DNA of 15,039 bases. Source: Oscillospiraceae bacterium. Its GTDB lineage: Bacteria; Bacillota; Clostridia; Oscillospirales; Acutalibacteraceae. Position 1 is the stretch's first letter; each line of letters opens with the position of its first letter. Location of the stretch: contig JAHZCM010000026.1 of NCBI GenBank assembly GCA_019422905.1, positions 7,080-22,118 of the forward strand. Reading direction: 5' to 3'. The notes below the pieces were generated by a model. It saw only the letters and a list, made by a program, of their open reading frames with translations, was not told where the DNA came from and ran no database searches. The translations under genes and the position numbers were made by a program. Positions 6,646 through 13,834 of the stretch are shown here, in pieces.

Positions 6646-8943
6646 TTACGGTGTGATGGTGACGTGTTCTTCCGTGGGACCATCGTCTGTGACGCTGATC
6701 AGGATAGCGGAGAGATGCCCCTCGTTTTGCTGGTTGTTCTTCAGGGTTTGACGCAGCATAAAGACGTTGTTTTCGGTTTCCGGCAGCCAGAAAATATCCT
6801 GCGGCGTGATGTAGCTTGCGTAAAACAGCAGGTCATACCGGTAGATGGGCAGCAGGTTGTAGGTATCCTCGCCGATGTATACGTCGAGCGCATCATCTCC
6901 GGCGCAGGTAACGCCGGCATCAGACTGCGTCCCGTAAAAATTTGTGTAGGAGGAATCGGCTTCGATCTCGCTCCGCGTTTCGGCAAAGCATTCGCTTTGG
7001 AAGCTCTGGCTGCTGCGGTCTTTCGGCAGGTAATCGCTCAGAAGAATGTCGCCGAGCTTCTCATACGGCACAACGGCGTCGAGATATCCCGCGGCATACG
7101 CGGCGATCATATAGGGAGAGAAGGTAACGCGCAGGCCCTCCTGCGTAAAGCCCCATAAGTTTATACTGTATTTGCCGTCGAAAACGCTCTGAATATTGGC
7201 CTGCGGGTCCGGCAGCGCGGGCAGCTCCTCGCGCAGTGCCTGCGCAAGAAGGGCAATCAGCTGGGCTTGCGCTTCGGTGTTTTCCGGATTCAGAATATCG
7301 CTCAGCGAAAGCTCGTCGCCGGTCTGCAGATCAAAGGTGTAGCAGAAGCGCTCGCTGATGGGATGCGCGCCGCCGTAATAGGAGGCGGACATAAACTGCA
7401 GGCTCAGGGCGCCCGCCGTGGCGTACGCATCGCGCAGGTAAAACAGGTAATCGCACTGATACATCGAGGGATACTCGCGCGCACTTTGAATGTCGCTTTC
7501 GCGGGTGGAGAGCACATTCTCGTTCAGGGCTGTCAGCGCAGGCCCGTTCGTGATTTTTTCGGCGATTTCAGGATGGCCCGGTATCGTCACAATCGCTCTG
7601 GAAATGCGGGTGGTGATGGCCTGCTCCTCGGTTTCCTCACGCTCGACCGTTACGATAACCTGCGGCTCGCGCTCCGGAAAAATATCCGCGAGCGCGCTGT
7701 AGCAGCGGCTGAGCTGGTCCGTTGTGCACCGGAAAACCTCGTCTAGATTGTCGGGCGCGGTATCCTTGCCGCGGATGGATTCGACGGCGCAGTACTCGCC
7801 GCGCAGGCGCGCATAGCAGAGCGCCTCGCCGATGGCAACGAGATCGCGGATTTTCTCATACCGGGCGTCGCCGCTGCCGCTCATGGCCGACAGGCCCAGA
7901 TCGTTTAAGTCCGCGCTCAAAGCGTCGCCGATCGCGTCCATCGCCCGCATTTCGCAGAACAGCTCGACGTCGTCGCCGACAAACACGGACATGACCGCGC
8001 CGCCGATGGCAAAGCCGGTTTGGACGCATCCCAGCGCCGAGACGAATTTTCCCACGCCGTACAAGGTGGCTCCGGGCACGGTGGTCAGCTTCTGCACGAG
8101 GCCGTTGTCGCCGAGCAGATAGAGCACCCACGGCTCAAATTCCTCCGCGAGCCGTTTCCCGGCGGCCTCCATCGCATCGCTCAGCGTGTCCATATCCAGA
8201 AAATAGGCCGTCAGCTCGGAGGTTTTCAGAATTGTGCCGTAGATTTTATTGTCAATCCAGAAAGCAAACTCCAGAGAGACCATGCCGATCATGGTCTCGG
8301 CCGCTTCCTTGAGTGTTTTGTCCTCCGTGTTGTCGCGGATGGTTTCCAAAACGGCGCGCTTCTGGGCGGCGTTTTCGGCAAAGGCCGTGACAAGCATCGC
8401 CTGAATCGGGCCGACCGTGTTTTGCGCCGAAGTCCGGATCAGGTCTATCCCCGTATTCAGCGCTTTCAGGTCCTTGTTGATGCTTTCCAGAAAGCCGGTA
8501 TCCAGAATGGCGGAGAGCGTGGCGGAGCCGATATCCAGCGCCTGATTGATGCCGTCGGCTTTCGAGGTATAGTTGGACTGTGCCGCAAGCGTTTCCATGA
8601 ACCCTTTTTCCTGCAGGGCCAGGAGCTTTGTGAGGTAATCGATATAGGCCGCCTTGTCCAGCTCCTTGCCCAGCAGCTTGTGCGTTGCCCAGAGAATGGC
8701 CTTTTCCGCTTTGTTTACGGATTCAATTTCATCGGCCCATGCGCAGTAAGCGTACAGAGAGGTGTTAATCAGCTTGCTGTACGTGTTATCGCCGTAATAG
8801 TAGTCCTCGTACCGCTGGAAAACGCCTGCGCGGTACGCTTCAGCCTCCTGCGCTTCGTCCGCAAAAGCCGTAAGGGGCAGCGCGCCGAAAAGGAGCAAAA
8901 CGCTTAAAAACAGGGAAAGGATGCGTGTCGCCGTCTTTTTCAT
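6646..8943 (-). CDS. Exported protein: long helical domain plus RsiV-like (DUF4163/DUF3298-type) domain
   Basis: The product is 765 residues. Residues 1-28 are a Sec signal peptide (KK, hydrophobic core, AFA before the likely cut at 28/29). Residues 30-425 are mainly alpha-helical and unrecognised, with a hydrophobic Gly-rich stretch at about 297-322. Residues 428-635 look like the extracellular region of RsiV/PdaC-type proteins: DUF4163-like beta strands, then YYGGAHPISE, FDLQTGDELSLSDIL and a last part with FSPYMIAAYAAGY and VVPYEKL, as in DUF3298. A C-terminal extension of about 130 residues follows. In RsiV that domain is the lysozyme-sensing part of an anti-sigma factor. Here there is no cytoplasmic anti-sigma segment, no internal anchor and no sigma gene nearby, so it is not an RsiV orthologue. 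Its start overlaps the upstream lipoprotein stop by ATGA, so the two are translationally coupled. Confidence 0.82.
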   Translation of the reverse strand: MKKTATRILSLFLSVLLLFGALPLTAFADEAQEAEAYRAGVFQRYEDYYYGDNTYSKLINTSLYAYCAWADEIESVNKAEKAILWATHKLLGKELDKAAYIDYLTKLLALQEKGFMETLAAQSNYTSKADGINQALDIGSATLSAILDTGFLESINKDLKALNTGIDLIRTSAQNTVGPIQAMLVTAFAENAAQKRAVLETIRDNTEDKTLKEAAETMIGMVSLEFAFWIDNKIYGTILKTSELTAYFLDMDTLSDAMEAAGKRLAEEFEPWVLYLLGDNGLVQKLTTVPGATLYGVGKFVSALGCVQTGFAIGGAVMSVFVGDDVELFCEMRAMDAIGDALSADLNDLGLSAMSGSGDARYEKIRDLVAIGEALCYARLRGEYCAVESIRGKDTAPDNLDEVFRCTTDQLSRCYSALADIFPEREPQVIVTVEREETEEQAITTRISRAIVTIPGHPEIAEKITNGPALTALNENVLSTRESDIQSAREYPSMYQCDYLFYLRDAYATAGALSLQFMSASYYGGAHPISERFCYTFDLQTGDELSLSDILNPENTEAQAQLIALLAQALREELPALPDPQANIQSVFDGKYSINLWGFTQEGLRVTFSPYMIAAYAAGYLDAVVPYEKLGDILLSDYLPKDRSSQSFQSECFAETRSEIEADSSYTNFYGTQSDAGVTCAGDDALDVYIGEDTYNLLPIYRYDLLFYASYITPQDIFWLPETENNVFMLRQTLKNNQQNEGHLSAILISVTDDGPTEEHVTITP

Positions 8944-9452
8944 TCTGCCGCCCCGCTTTCCGTTTCCGCCGGTACGAAATCGGCGGGGTATGCTTCGGTC
9001 AGAAGTTGCAGGCAGAATTCCTCCACCTCGGCGTCAAAAGCCGCCTGCTGCGCCGCAGCGGCCAGCTCCTCGTATCTCCAGTCCTTCTGCGCCTTTTTGT
9101 CGTTCAGGGCGGTCAGGTCGATCGTAACCTCCCGGGTACAGTCCGCCGGAGCGTCGGCAGCGGCCTCGGTCACAAGCGCATAGAGCTGCTTTTCAAAGTC
9201 CTCCTCATCTCTGGCAGCCGCTTCGGCCTCCGAGAGACAGGCGAGCATGTAGCCGCTGTAATCCGGCAGGGCTCCCGTGGCGGTCCTGGATACTTTGGCA
9301 AGCTCGTCGGTCTCCACGTGGTAAGTACCCATCGTGATTTTCTCTTTCATTTTGCCGACCAGAGCATCCGTTTGGCTGCCGCAGCCTGCCAGCAGGAAAA
9401 CTGCGAGCATCAGCAGAGCCGGCAGAATGACCGCTTTTTTTCGTGTAGACAT
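8940..9452 (-). CDS. Small lipoprotein co-expressed with the RsiV-like exported protein
   Basis: The product is 170 residues from the chosen ATG. A short basic N-terminus (STRKK) and hydrophobic core lead to the lipobox LLAGC, so Cys24 should be lipidated and the protein displayed outside the membrane. The mature part is acidic, Ala/Glu-rich and probably helical, with no domain I recognise; MKEKITMGTYHVETDEL follows the anchor closely. An ATG six bases upstream (9458) is rejected because AGGAGG would be only one base away, whereas it is seven bases from 9452. It has its own promoter and is first in a two-gene operon. Tight coupling to the 765-residue partner suggests the two act together at the cell surface. 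Function unknown. Confidence 0.85.
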   Translation of the reverse strand: MSTRKKAVILPALLMLAVFLLAGCGSQTDALVGKMKEKITMGTYHVETDELAKVSRTATGALPDYSGYMLACLSEAEAAARDEEDFEKQLYALVTEAAADAPADCTREVTIDLTALNDKKAQKDWRYEELAAAAQQAAFDAEVEEFCLQLLTEAYPADFVPAETESGAAE

Positions 9453-9459
9453 GTTCATC

Positions 9460-9465
9460 CCTCCT
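9460..9465 (-). promoter_or_regulatory. Ribosome binding site deciding the small lipoprotein start
   Basis: A perfect AGGAGG on the minus strand. Spacing is 7 nt to ATG at 9452 but 1 nt to the alternative ATG at 9458, so the shorter form is the real one. Confidence 0.9.
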
Positions 9466-9484
9466 AAGTTATCCGAACAGAATC

Positions 9485-9513
9485 AGTATACAGGAGAAAA
9501 GCGCCGAAGGCAA
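9485..9513 (-). promoter_or_regulatory. Sigma-A promoter of the lipoprotein/RsiV-like operon
   Basis: On the minus strand, TTGCCT (9513-9508), a 17-bp spacer and TATACT (9490-9485). It gives a leader of about 25 nt. It is divergent from the isomerase promoter, whose -35 begins 24 bp away. Confidence 0.8.
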
Positions 9514-9536
9514 GGGCTTAAAGGCGTTTTCCGGGT

Positions 9537-9566
9537 TTGACAGGTATGGCCTGCGCCTGTTATAAT
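9537..9566 (+). promoter_or_regulatory. Consensus sigma-A promoter of the isomerase-like gene
   Basis: TTGACA (9537-9542), an 18-bp spacer and TATAAT (9561-9566): both hexamers match consensus. Expression should be strong and constitutive unless repressed. The promoter excludes the in-frame ATG at 9537, which lies inside the -35 box. Confidence 0.9.
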
Positions 9567-9599
9567 CTGGATAAAACCAAGGGAAGGATGTTGTACTTT

Positions 9600-10391
9600 A
9601 TGAAACTCGGCGTACAGATTTACGGCTGCATGCGCGAATTCCGGGCCGACCCGGAGACGTTCTGCGTGCGGCTTGCCCATGCGGGCTACACGCAGATCGA
9701 GCCCTGCGTTTCGCTCCGTATGGACGCGCAGGCGCTCGCGGGAAATGGGATGAATCCGGTTTGGCAGCCGGAAGAGGTAGCGGGCTTTGCGCAAATCCTC
9801 CGAAAGCACGGCCTCGCGCTTTCCTCCTGCCATGTTTTCGGCGATCTACGCCGGGACGCGGACAAAGCGGCGGCGCTTGCCGCAGCGCACGGCCTGCGGG
9901 AAATTGTCGTCAACTGCCCGGGCGGAGAGACGGAAGCGGACTACCTGCGCTTTGCGGAGGACTGTCTGTATCTGGCGGAGAAGCTGAAGCCTGCCGGCGC
10001 GGCGCTCTGGGTGCACAACGGCTGGCCGGAGATCCGCGCGCACTTCAACGGAAAAACCGGGTTGGAGCGCGTCCTGGAGCGGTGCGGGGGCGCGGCCGGC
10101 ACGCAGATCGACGTGGGCTGGGTGCTGTACGGCGGCGAGGATCCCGCGGCCTATCTGGAAAGCGTGCTGCCTTATCTGCGCTCCATACACTATAAGGACA
10201 TCAAGCCGGATTTTGCGGCGCTGCCGCAGGATGAGATCCATACGGCGCTGGGGCGCGGCGCGCTCGACTGGCGCGGCGTGCGGGCCTTTGCGAAAGCGCA
10301 CGGAATCCCGGAGCTGATCGATCAGGATATGAGCGGGGGCGATTTCCTCGCGGACATGGAGACCTCCGCGCTTCTGCTGCGGAACGAATGA
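9600..10391 (+). CDS. Sugar-phosphate isomerase/epimerase-like TIM-barrel protein
   Basis: A 263-residue protein of the xylose-isomerase-like / AP-endonuclease 2 TIM-barrel family, which holds metal-dependent keto-sugar epimerases and isomerases. The start MKLGVQIYG is the usual first strand. Metal- and substrate-site positions are visible in order: E34 (QIEPC), H139-N-x-x-x-E144 (WVHNGWPEI), D171 (QIDVGWV), H197/D200 (IHYKD) and D241/D243 (LIDQDMS). The last position is often Glu in relatives. An in-frame ATG at 9588 would add four residues, but the GGAAGG purine run ends directly against it. The gene stands alone behind a strong promoter and is separated from the GRE cluster by a divergent operon, so a shared pathway is not supported. 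The exact substrate cannot be told. Confidence 0.87.
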   Translation: MKLGVQIYGCMREFRADPETFCVRLAHAGYTQIEPCVSLRMDAQALAGNGMNPVWQPEEVAGFAQILRKHGLALSSCHVFGDLRRDADKAAALAAAHGLREIVVNCPGGETEADYLRFAEDCLYLAEKLKPAGAALWVHNGWPEIRAHFNGKTGLERVLERCGGAAGTQIDVGWVLYGGEDPAAYLESVLPYLRSIHYKDIKPDFAALPQDEIHTALGRGALDWRGVRAFAKAHGIPELIDQDMSGGDFLADMETSALLLRNE

Positions 10392-10399
10392 GCCGGAGC

Positions 10400-10873
10400 T
10401 CACGCATCGGGGAGCTTACAGACGTCCACCCATTCGCTGTAGCCGGAGAACTTTTCCAGATCGGGAATGGAAAGCTCGATCGCGCTGTTGCTGCTGCCGC
10501 AGGCGGGAAAAACCGTATCGAAGCGCTTCAGAGACACATCGAGATAGACCGTGACGCCGTCGCGGATACCGAATGGGCATACGCCGCCGATGGCGTGTCC
10601 GACCAGCGTTTCGGCCTCATCGGGGGAGAGCATTTTGGCCTTTGCGCCGAACCGCGCCTTGTATTTTTTATTGTCGATTCTGGCGTCTCCGGCGGCCACG
10701 ATCAGGATGGCGCGGCCGTCCACCAAAAAGGAAAGCGTTTTGGCAATCCGCCGGGGCTCGCAGTTCAATGCGGCGGCCGCCAGGTCTACGGTTGCGCTGG
10801 AGACGTCAAATTCCAGAATCCTGTTTTCCATATCGTATTTGCGAAAATATGCTTTTACCGCTTCAATGGCCAT
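10400..10873 (-). CDS. YbaK/EbsC-type aminoacyl-tRNA deacylase
   Basis: A 157-residue single-domain protein of the YbaK / ProX / INS editing superfamily, which hydrolyses mischarged tRNAs (classically Cys- or Ala-tRNA-Pro) in the cytoplasm. Diagnostic features are RIAKTLSFLVDG with the conserved catalytic-site Lys (K45), the loop GGVCPFG (96-102) matching GGxxPxG, and the late PACGSSNSAIEL segment. Length is as expected for free-standing editing factors. GGAG lies about 8 bases before the ATG. The gene converges on the isomerase gene with only 8 bp between stop codons and no terminator. Substrate specificity (Cys, Ala or other) cannot be decided by eye. Confidence 0.92.
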   Translation of the reverse strand: MAIEAVKAYFRKYDMENRILEFDVSSATVDLAAAALNCEPRRIAKTLSFLVDGRAILIVAAGDARIDNKKYKARFGAKAKMLSPDEAETLVGHAIGGVCPFGIRDGVTVYLDVSLKRFDTVFPACGSSNSAIELSIPDLEKFSGYSEWVDVCKLPDA

Positions 10874-10913
10874 GGGAAAGGCTCCTTTGTGATGTTAAAA
10901 CGTATTTTCAATC

Positions 10914-10942
10914 AGTATAACACGTTGATGAAATAAAGAAAA
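10914..10942 (-). promoter_or_regulatory. Probable promoter of the YbaK-type gene
   Basis: On the minus strand, a good -10 TATACT (10919-10914) sits 17 bp below a poor -35 TTTTCT (10942-10937). The leader would be about 35 nt. Confidence 0.55.
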
Positions 10943-10984
10943 GCCCGAATGCAACTCGGCTGCGTGGGATTTATGCCGATGCAG

Positions 10985-11019
10985 AAGAGCGCTGCCCGGA
11001 TTTTCCGGGCAGCGCTCTT
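10985..11019 (-). terminator. Strong terminator-type hairpin after the clostripain-like gene
   Basis: A perfect 15-bp stem, AAGAGCGCTGCCCGG (10985-10999) with CCGGGCAGCGCTCTT (11005-11019), has a 5-nt ATTTT loop. It starts 12 bp past the stop codon at 11031. The U-tract on the minus strand is short (TCTTCT), so release may be incomplete or the stem may mainly protect the 3' end. Confidence 0.75.
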
Positions 11020-11030
11020 TGCTCACCTTC

Positions 11031-13070
11031 TCATTCGAACCAGAACTCAACCGTTTCGGTCCAGTATTCATTGTTGTAAATATCCCGCAGGAAGAAGCAG
11101 ACCTCGGTGGGGTATTCGTCGATCTCGATGTATTCCACCGCAAAGGGCGTATCCGTACAGACGACCGGATCGCCGAGGTAATAAGCGCCGTCATAGTCAT
11201 AGTCGTAGGTGTAGTAATCGCACCAGTACCGCACGGTATCGCCCGCCGCAAGCTGGCGCAGGCCCTTATCGGCTACGCCCGGCCCTTCCTCGGCGTAGCG
11301 GTAACCCGCCACATAGCCGCTGTCGTGGTCGCTGTCCCAGCGCAGGATGATTTCAATATCCCGCTCGTCGTTCAGCTCGGCGGGCACACAGCCGTAGGTG
11401 TACCAGTAGCCGTCGTCGGAAACCGTCTCGTTTTCCGCATAGAAGGGCACCGTTATGCCGTCGAGCGCGATCCAATAGTAATCGAAATCAGCGATCAGGT
11501 CGCCGTCCTCGTCAAAGTCATACACATTGTCGCGGCCGAGATCGATAAAGCCTTCGCCGTCGTCAAGCAGCACCTGCATTTCTATGTAGGTGATCGTGTC
11601 CCACGCTTCCGCGGAAAGAGAAAGCGCGTAGTAGTCGCCCTTGTCCGTCAGCACGAGCTCGTCGCTGTCGAGCGGCTGGTAGTTGTCCTCCAGAATATCG
11701 TCGTTCGGATCGAACCAATCGTAATTCGAGTAATCCTGCACGGAACCGCCGAGAAAGCTGCCGTGGGACGTACCGGAGGACTGCGTCTGTCCGTAAGCGA
11801 GGACGTTTACAAACTCGTCGAAGAAGTCGAAGTAGTCCTCGTCAAAGCCGACGCGCCGCATCTGATCCTGTACGTCGGCGTAATACTCAGGATAGCGATA
11901 GGGAAAATACATGGCAAGGCCGTTTGTAGCGGCGTCATGGGCATAAGAGCAGACGACCGCGTCCTGCAGGGCGCTGAGGACAGCTTCCGATTCCGGCAGG
12001 CCGCTTTGCGCCGAACTGCTCTGCGTGATGAAATCGAGAATGTCGATCTGATCGAATTCCAGTTCCCCGTATTCCTTTGTGTCACTGCGCGCGCGAGCCA
12101 GACTGGCGTATTCGCCGGCTTCCAGCCGGTCCTCGGTATGGTCCAGATAAGCCTGCAGCGCATCACAGAGCGCCGGGATGCGCTGCAAATCGACGACGGA
12201 CAGGGTCGGCTCATCTCTCTGCGTACAGGAATCGAAAAAGGATTCGGCAATCAACGCGCCGAGCGTCTCCGTGGGCATGGCGGGGTCACTTTCGAGCGCC
12301 GTCAGCCAGTCCGTGTAGCTCCAGCCCGTGCACGGCTCACTCTCTTCGGAGGCGACGAGGTAATCCGCGTACGGCATGAGCGCTGCGGCGACTTCCACGG
12401 TCGCCATCAGGCAGGCGTCAAAGCCGATGAAATCAAAATGTACGCCGCCGTCCGAGAGCGCGGCGGAGAGGTCGGAAAGTTCCAGCATATCCTCCGGGAA
12501 ATATTCGTCGTAACCGAAGCCCATCATGGTGCCCGCACCGTGATTCCAGAGGATCAGCCCGTAGCGGTCTGCGGGATACGCCTCCGCGGACCACGCGATA
12601 AAGTCGGACAGCGTTTCCGGCGCCGCCATATTCAGAAGGCCGAGGTCAGCTTCCAGCGTCAGATCGCCGTTTTCCACCAAAAAGCGCTGGCAGGTATCAG
12701 GCTGGATCGTGTCGTTCCACCATTCCATAGCGCCGCCGGTCTGCAGGACAATGCGGACGTTTTCGCCGGTGGCGGCGTCGAGAATTTCCAGAATGTCGTC
12801 CGTCGCGCTGCCGAGATCGGACTCCAGGTCGGAGCCGGCGAAATACATCATCAGTGTGACGCTTTCCGAAGCGGAAGCATTTGCGGGCAGCGCATCCGCC
12901 TCAGAGGGGGGTGCGTGCTGCACGCCGGAGGAGGTGGCCGATGCGGAGAACTCTCCTCCCGGCTCGCCTGCTTTTTTCAGCAGTACGCCGATGGTGCTGC
13001 ACCCGGAGAACGAGAACAGGATGAGGCAGCTCAAAAGGACGGAGAGGCCGCCGCGCAGGTATTTTTTCAT
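11031..13070 (-). CDS. Clostripain-family (peptidase C11) surface lipoprotein
   Basis: The product is 679 residues. A signal peptide with lipobox SFSGC makes Cys24 the lipid-bearing residue, followed by a Ser/Ala/Pro-rich linker (40-70). From about 70 comes a caspase-like C11 domain: VTLMMYFAGSDLESD, then GLILWNHGAG with catalytic His177, and FIGFDACLMATVEVA with catalytic Cys220. The dyad is intact. Clostripain relatives cleave after Arg or Lys and are often secreted. The last third (about 480-679) is rich in Asp, Tyr and Trp, beta-like and unassigned, perhaps a substrate- or wall-binding domain. The ATG is set by AAGGAG eight bases upstream; the frame is open as far as 13289, beyond the promoter. 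A long leader of about 140 nt precedes it. It is transcribed alone. Confidence 0.9.
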   Translation of the reverse strand: MKKYLRGGLSVLLSCLILFSFSGCSTIGVLLKKAGEPGGEFSASATSSGVQHAPPSEADALPANASASESVTLMMYFAGSDLESDLGSATDDILEILDAATGENVRIVLQTGGAMEWWNDTIQPDTCQRFLVENGDLTLEADLGLLNMAAPETLSDFIAWSAEAYPADRYGLILWNHGAGTMMGFGYDEYFPEDMLELSDLSAALSDGGVHFDFIGFDACLMATVEVAAALMPYADYLVASEESEPCTGWSYTDWLTALESDPAMPTETLGALIAESFFDSCTQRDEPTLSVVDLQRIPALCDALQAYLDHTEDRLEAGEYASLARARSDTKEYGELEFDQIDILDFITQSSSAQSGLPESEAVLSALQDAVVCSYAHDAATNGLAMYFPYRYPEYYADVQDQMRRVGFDEDYFDFFDEFVNVLAYGQTQSSGTSHGSFLGGSVQDYSNYDWFDPNDDILEDNYQPLDSDELVLTDKGDYYALSLSAEAWDTITYIEMQVLLDDGEGFIDLGRDNVYDFDEDGDLIADFDYYWIALDGITVPFYAENETVSDDGYWYTYGCVPAELNDERDIEIILRWDSDHDSGYVAGYRYAEEGPGVADKGLRQLAAGDTVRYWCDYYTYDYDYDGAYYLGDPVVCTDTPFAVEYIEIDEYPTEVCFFLRDIYNNEYWTETVEFWFE

Positions 13071-13211
13071 AGTCAGCACTCCTTTTTCGGAATCAATCCG
13101 TTTGAATAGTTGGCTGGACACCTGCCTGTATTTGAAATCGGCCAAGGCAGCAGACCAACATAATAGATAGCTTGGTTTGCCTGTACAATATGAGCAAAGG
13201 GTTAACGAGTT
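13071..13211 (-). promoter_or_regulatory. Long 5' leader of the clostripain-like gene
   Basis: About 140 nt lie between the predicted transcription start and the ATG. ACCAA (near 13161) and TTGGT can form a small hairpin flanked by GGCA and TGCC. An ATG inside opens a 22-codon frame but has no ribosome site. I recognise no known riboswitch. Confidence 0.4.
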
Positions 13212-13217
13212 ATCTTT

Positions 13218-13246
13218 ATTATACGATTTGAAAAATTCCGTGTCAA
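13218..13246 (-). promoter_or_regulatory. Consensus sigma-A promoter of the clostripain-like gene
   Basis: On the minus strand, TTGACA (13246-13241), a 17-bp spacer and TATAAT (13223-13218): a full consensus match. Confidence 0.92.
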
Positions 13247-13287
13247 GAAAGGCGCGGCGCTTTCTGTACCGGAGAAGGGGAAAGCGC

Positions 13288-13313
13288 AAAAAAAGCCGGC
13301 GTGGAAGCCGGCT
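13288..13313 (-). terminator. Intrinsic terminator of the lipoprotein/DUF5684-like operon
   Basis: The stem AGCCGGC (13294-13300) with GCCGGCT (13307-13313) has a 6-nt loop and, on the minus strand, a run of seven Ts. It lies 17 bp past the stop at 13331 and just above the clostripain promoter. Confidence 0.9.
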
Positions 13314-13330
13314 GAAAACGGTTTCTGATA

Positions 13331-13774
13331 TTACCGGTCTGCGCCAAGGTATTGCGCGCTGCCGAAGCCGAGGATGATTCTGAAAACCGGGTTCAGGAAA
13401 ATCAGCCCGAGAATGAAACCCGTGCCTTTCCCAAAAGCCCGTGCGGTTTTCACGGAATAAACGATTCCGAGGATCGCCGCAAGCATGGACGGGATCATGA
13501 TGAGGATACCGTCCGCCGTGGAGGCCGTGCTGTCTTCGTACCAGCTTTGCAGTATGCCGGCCAGCAGGTTCAGCGCGAAGCTGATCCAGAAAAATTCCAC
13601 GCGCCAGACAATCCGGTAAGCGGTATATTCGTTATAGACCGGAATGATGCTTTTCCAGCCCGGCTCGCCGGCCTTTTGGAAGATTTTCCAATCCGCGATG
13701 ATTTCGAGGACGAGAAAAACCAGCACAAGCGGCAGGGAGAGTACGCCGAAAAATGAGAGCAGGGATAGGAGCAT
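13331..13774 (-). CDS. Four-helix membrane protein, DUF5684-like
   Basis: A 147-residue hydrophobic protein with likely membrane helices at 5-26, 59-78, 89-107 and 117-137. After helix 1 comes KIFQKAGEPGWKSIIPVYN (31-48). This amphipathic motif, with its GxPGWxxxIPxYN core, marks the DUF5684 group of small Firmicute membrane proteins. The second conserved area is AFGKGTGFILGLIFLNPVF. No catalytic residues are evident. In other genomes such segments are often linked to signal peptidase or exported-protein genes, which fits the upstream lipoprotein here. The ribosome site is weak (AGGTG about 8-10 bases before ATG). No terminator or clear promoter separates it from the lipoprotein gene 60 bp upstream, so they probably form one operon. 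Confidence 0.8.
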   Translation of the reverse strand: MLLSLLSFFGVLSLPLVLVFLVLEIIADWKIFQKAGEPGWKSIIPVYNEYTAYRIVWRVEFFWISFALNLLAGILQSWYEDSTASTADGILIMIPSMLAAILGIVYSVKTARAFGKGTGFILGLIFLNPVFRIILGFGSAQYLGADR

Positions 13775-13834
13775 GCCGGAAACACCTGACCTTTCTGAAA
13801 TAGTGTCGCTTATTCAAATATTGCTTCGCGGTAC

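Noticed and set aside
6646..8943. Calling the 765-residue protein an RsiV anti-sigma factor
   Set aside because: It has a cleavable signal peptide, no cytoplasmic anti-sigma domain and no adjacent sigma gene; only the extracellular-type domain resembles RsiV.
9600..10391. Treating the isomerase-like protein as part of the GRE pathway
   Set aside because: It is 3 kb away with its own promoter, and a divergent unrelated operon lies between; proximity alone does not support a link.
11019..13109. Plus-strand open frame of 696 codons opposite the clostripain-like gene
   Set aside because: Mirror frame of a clearly identified protease lipoprotein; no start signal, and it runs through the terminator hairpin at 10985-11019.
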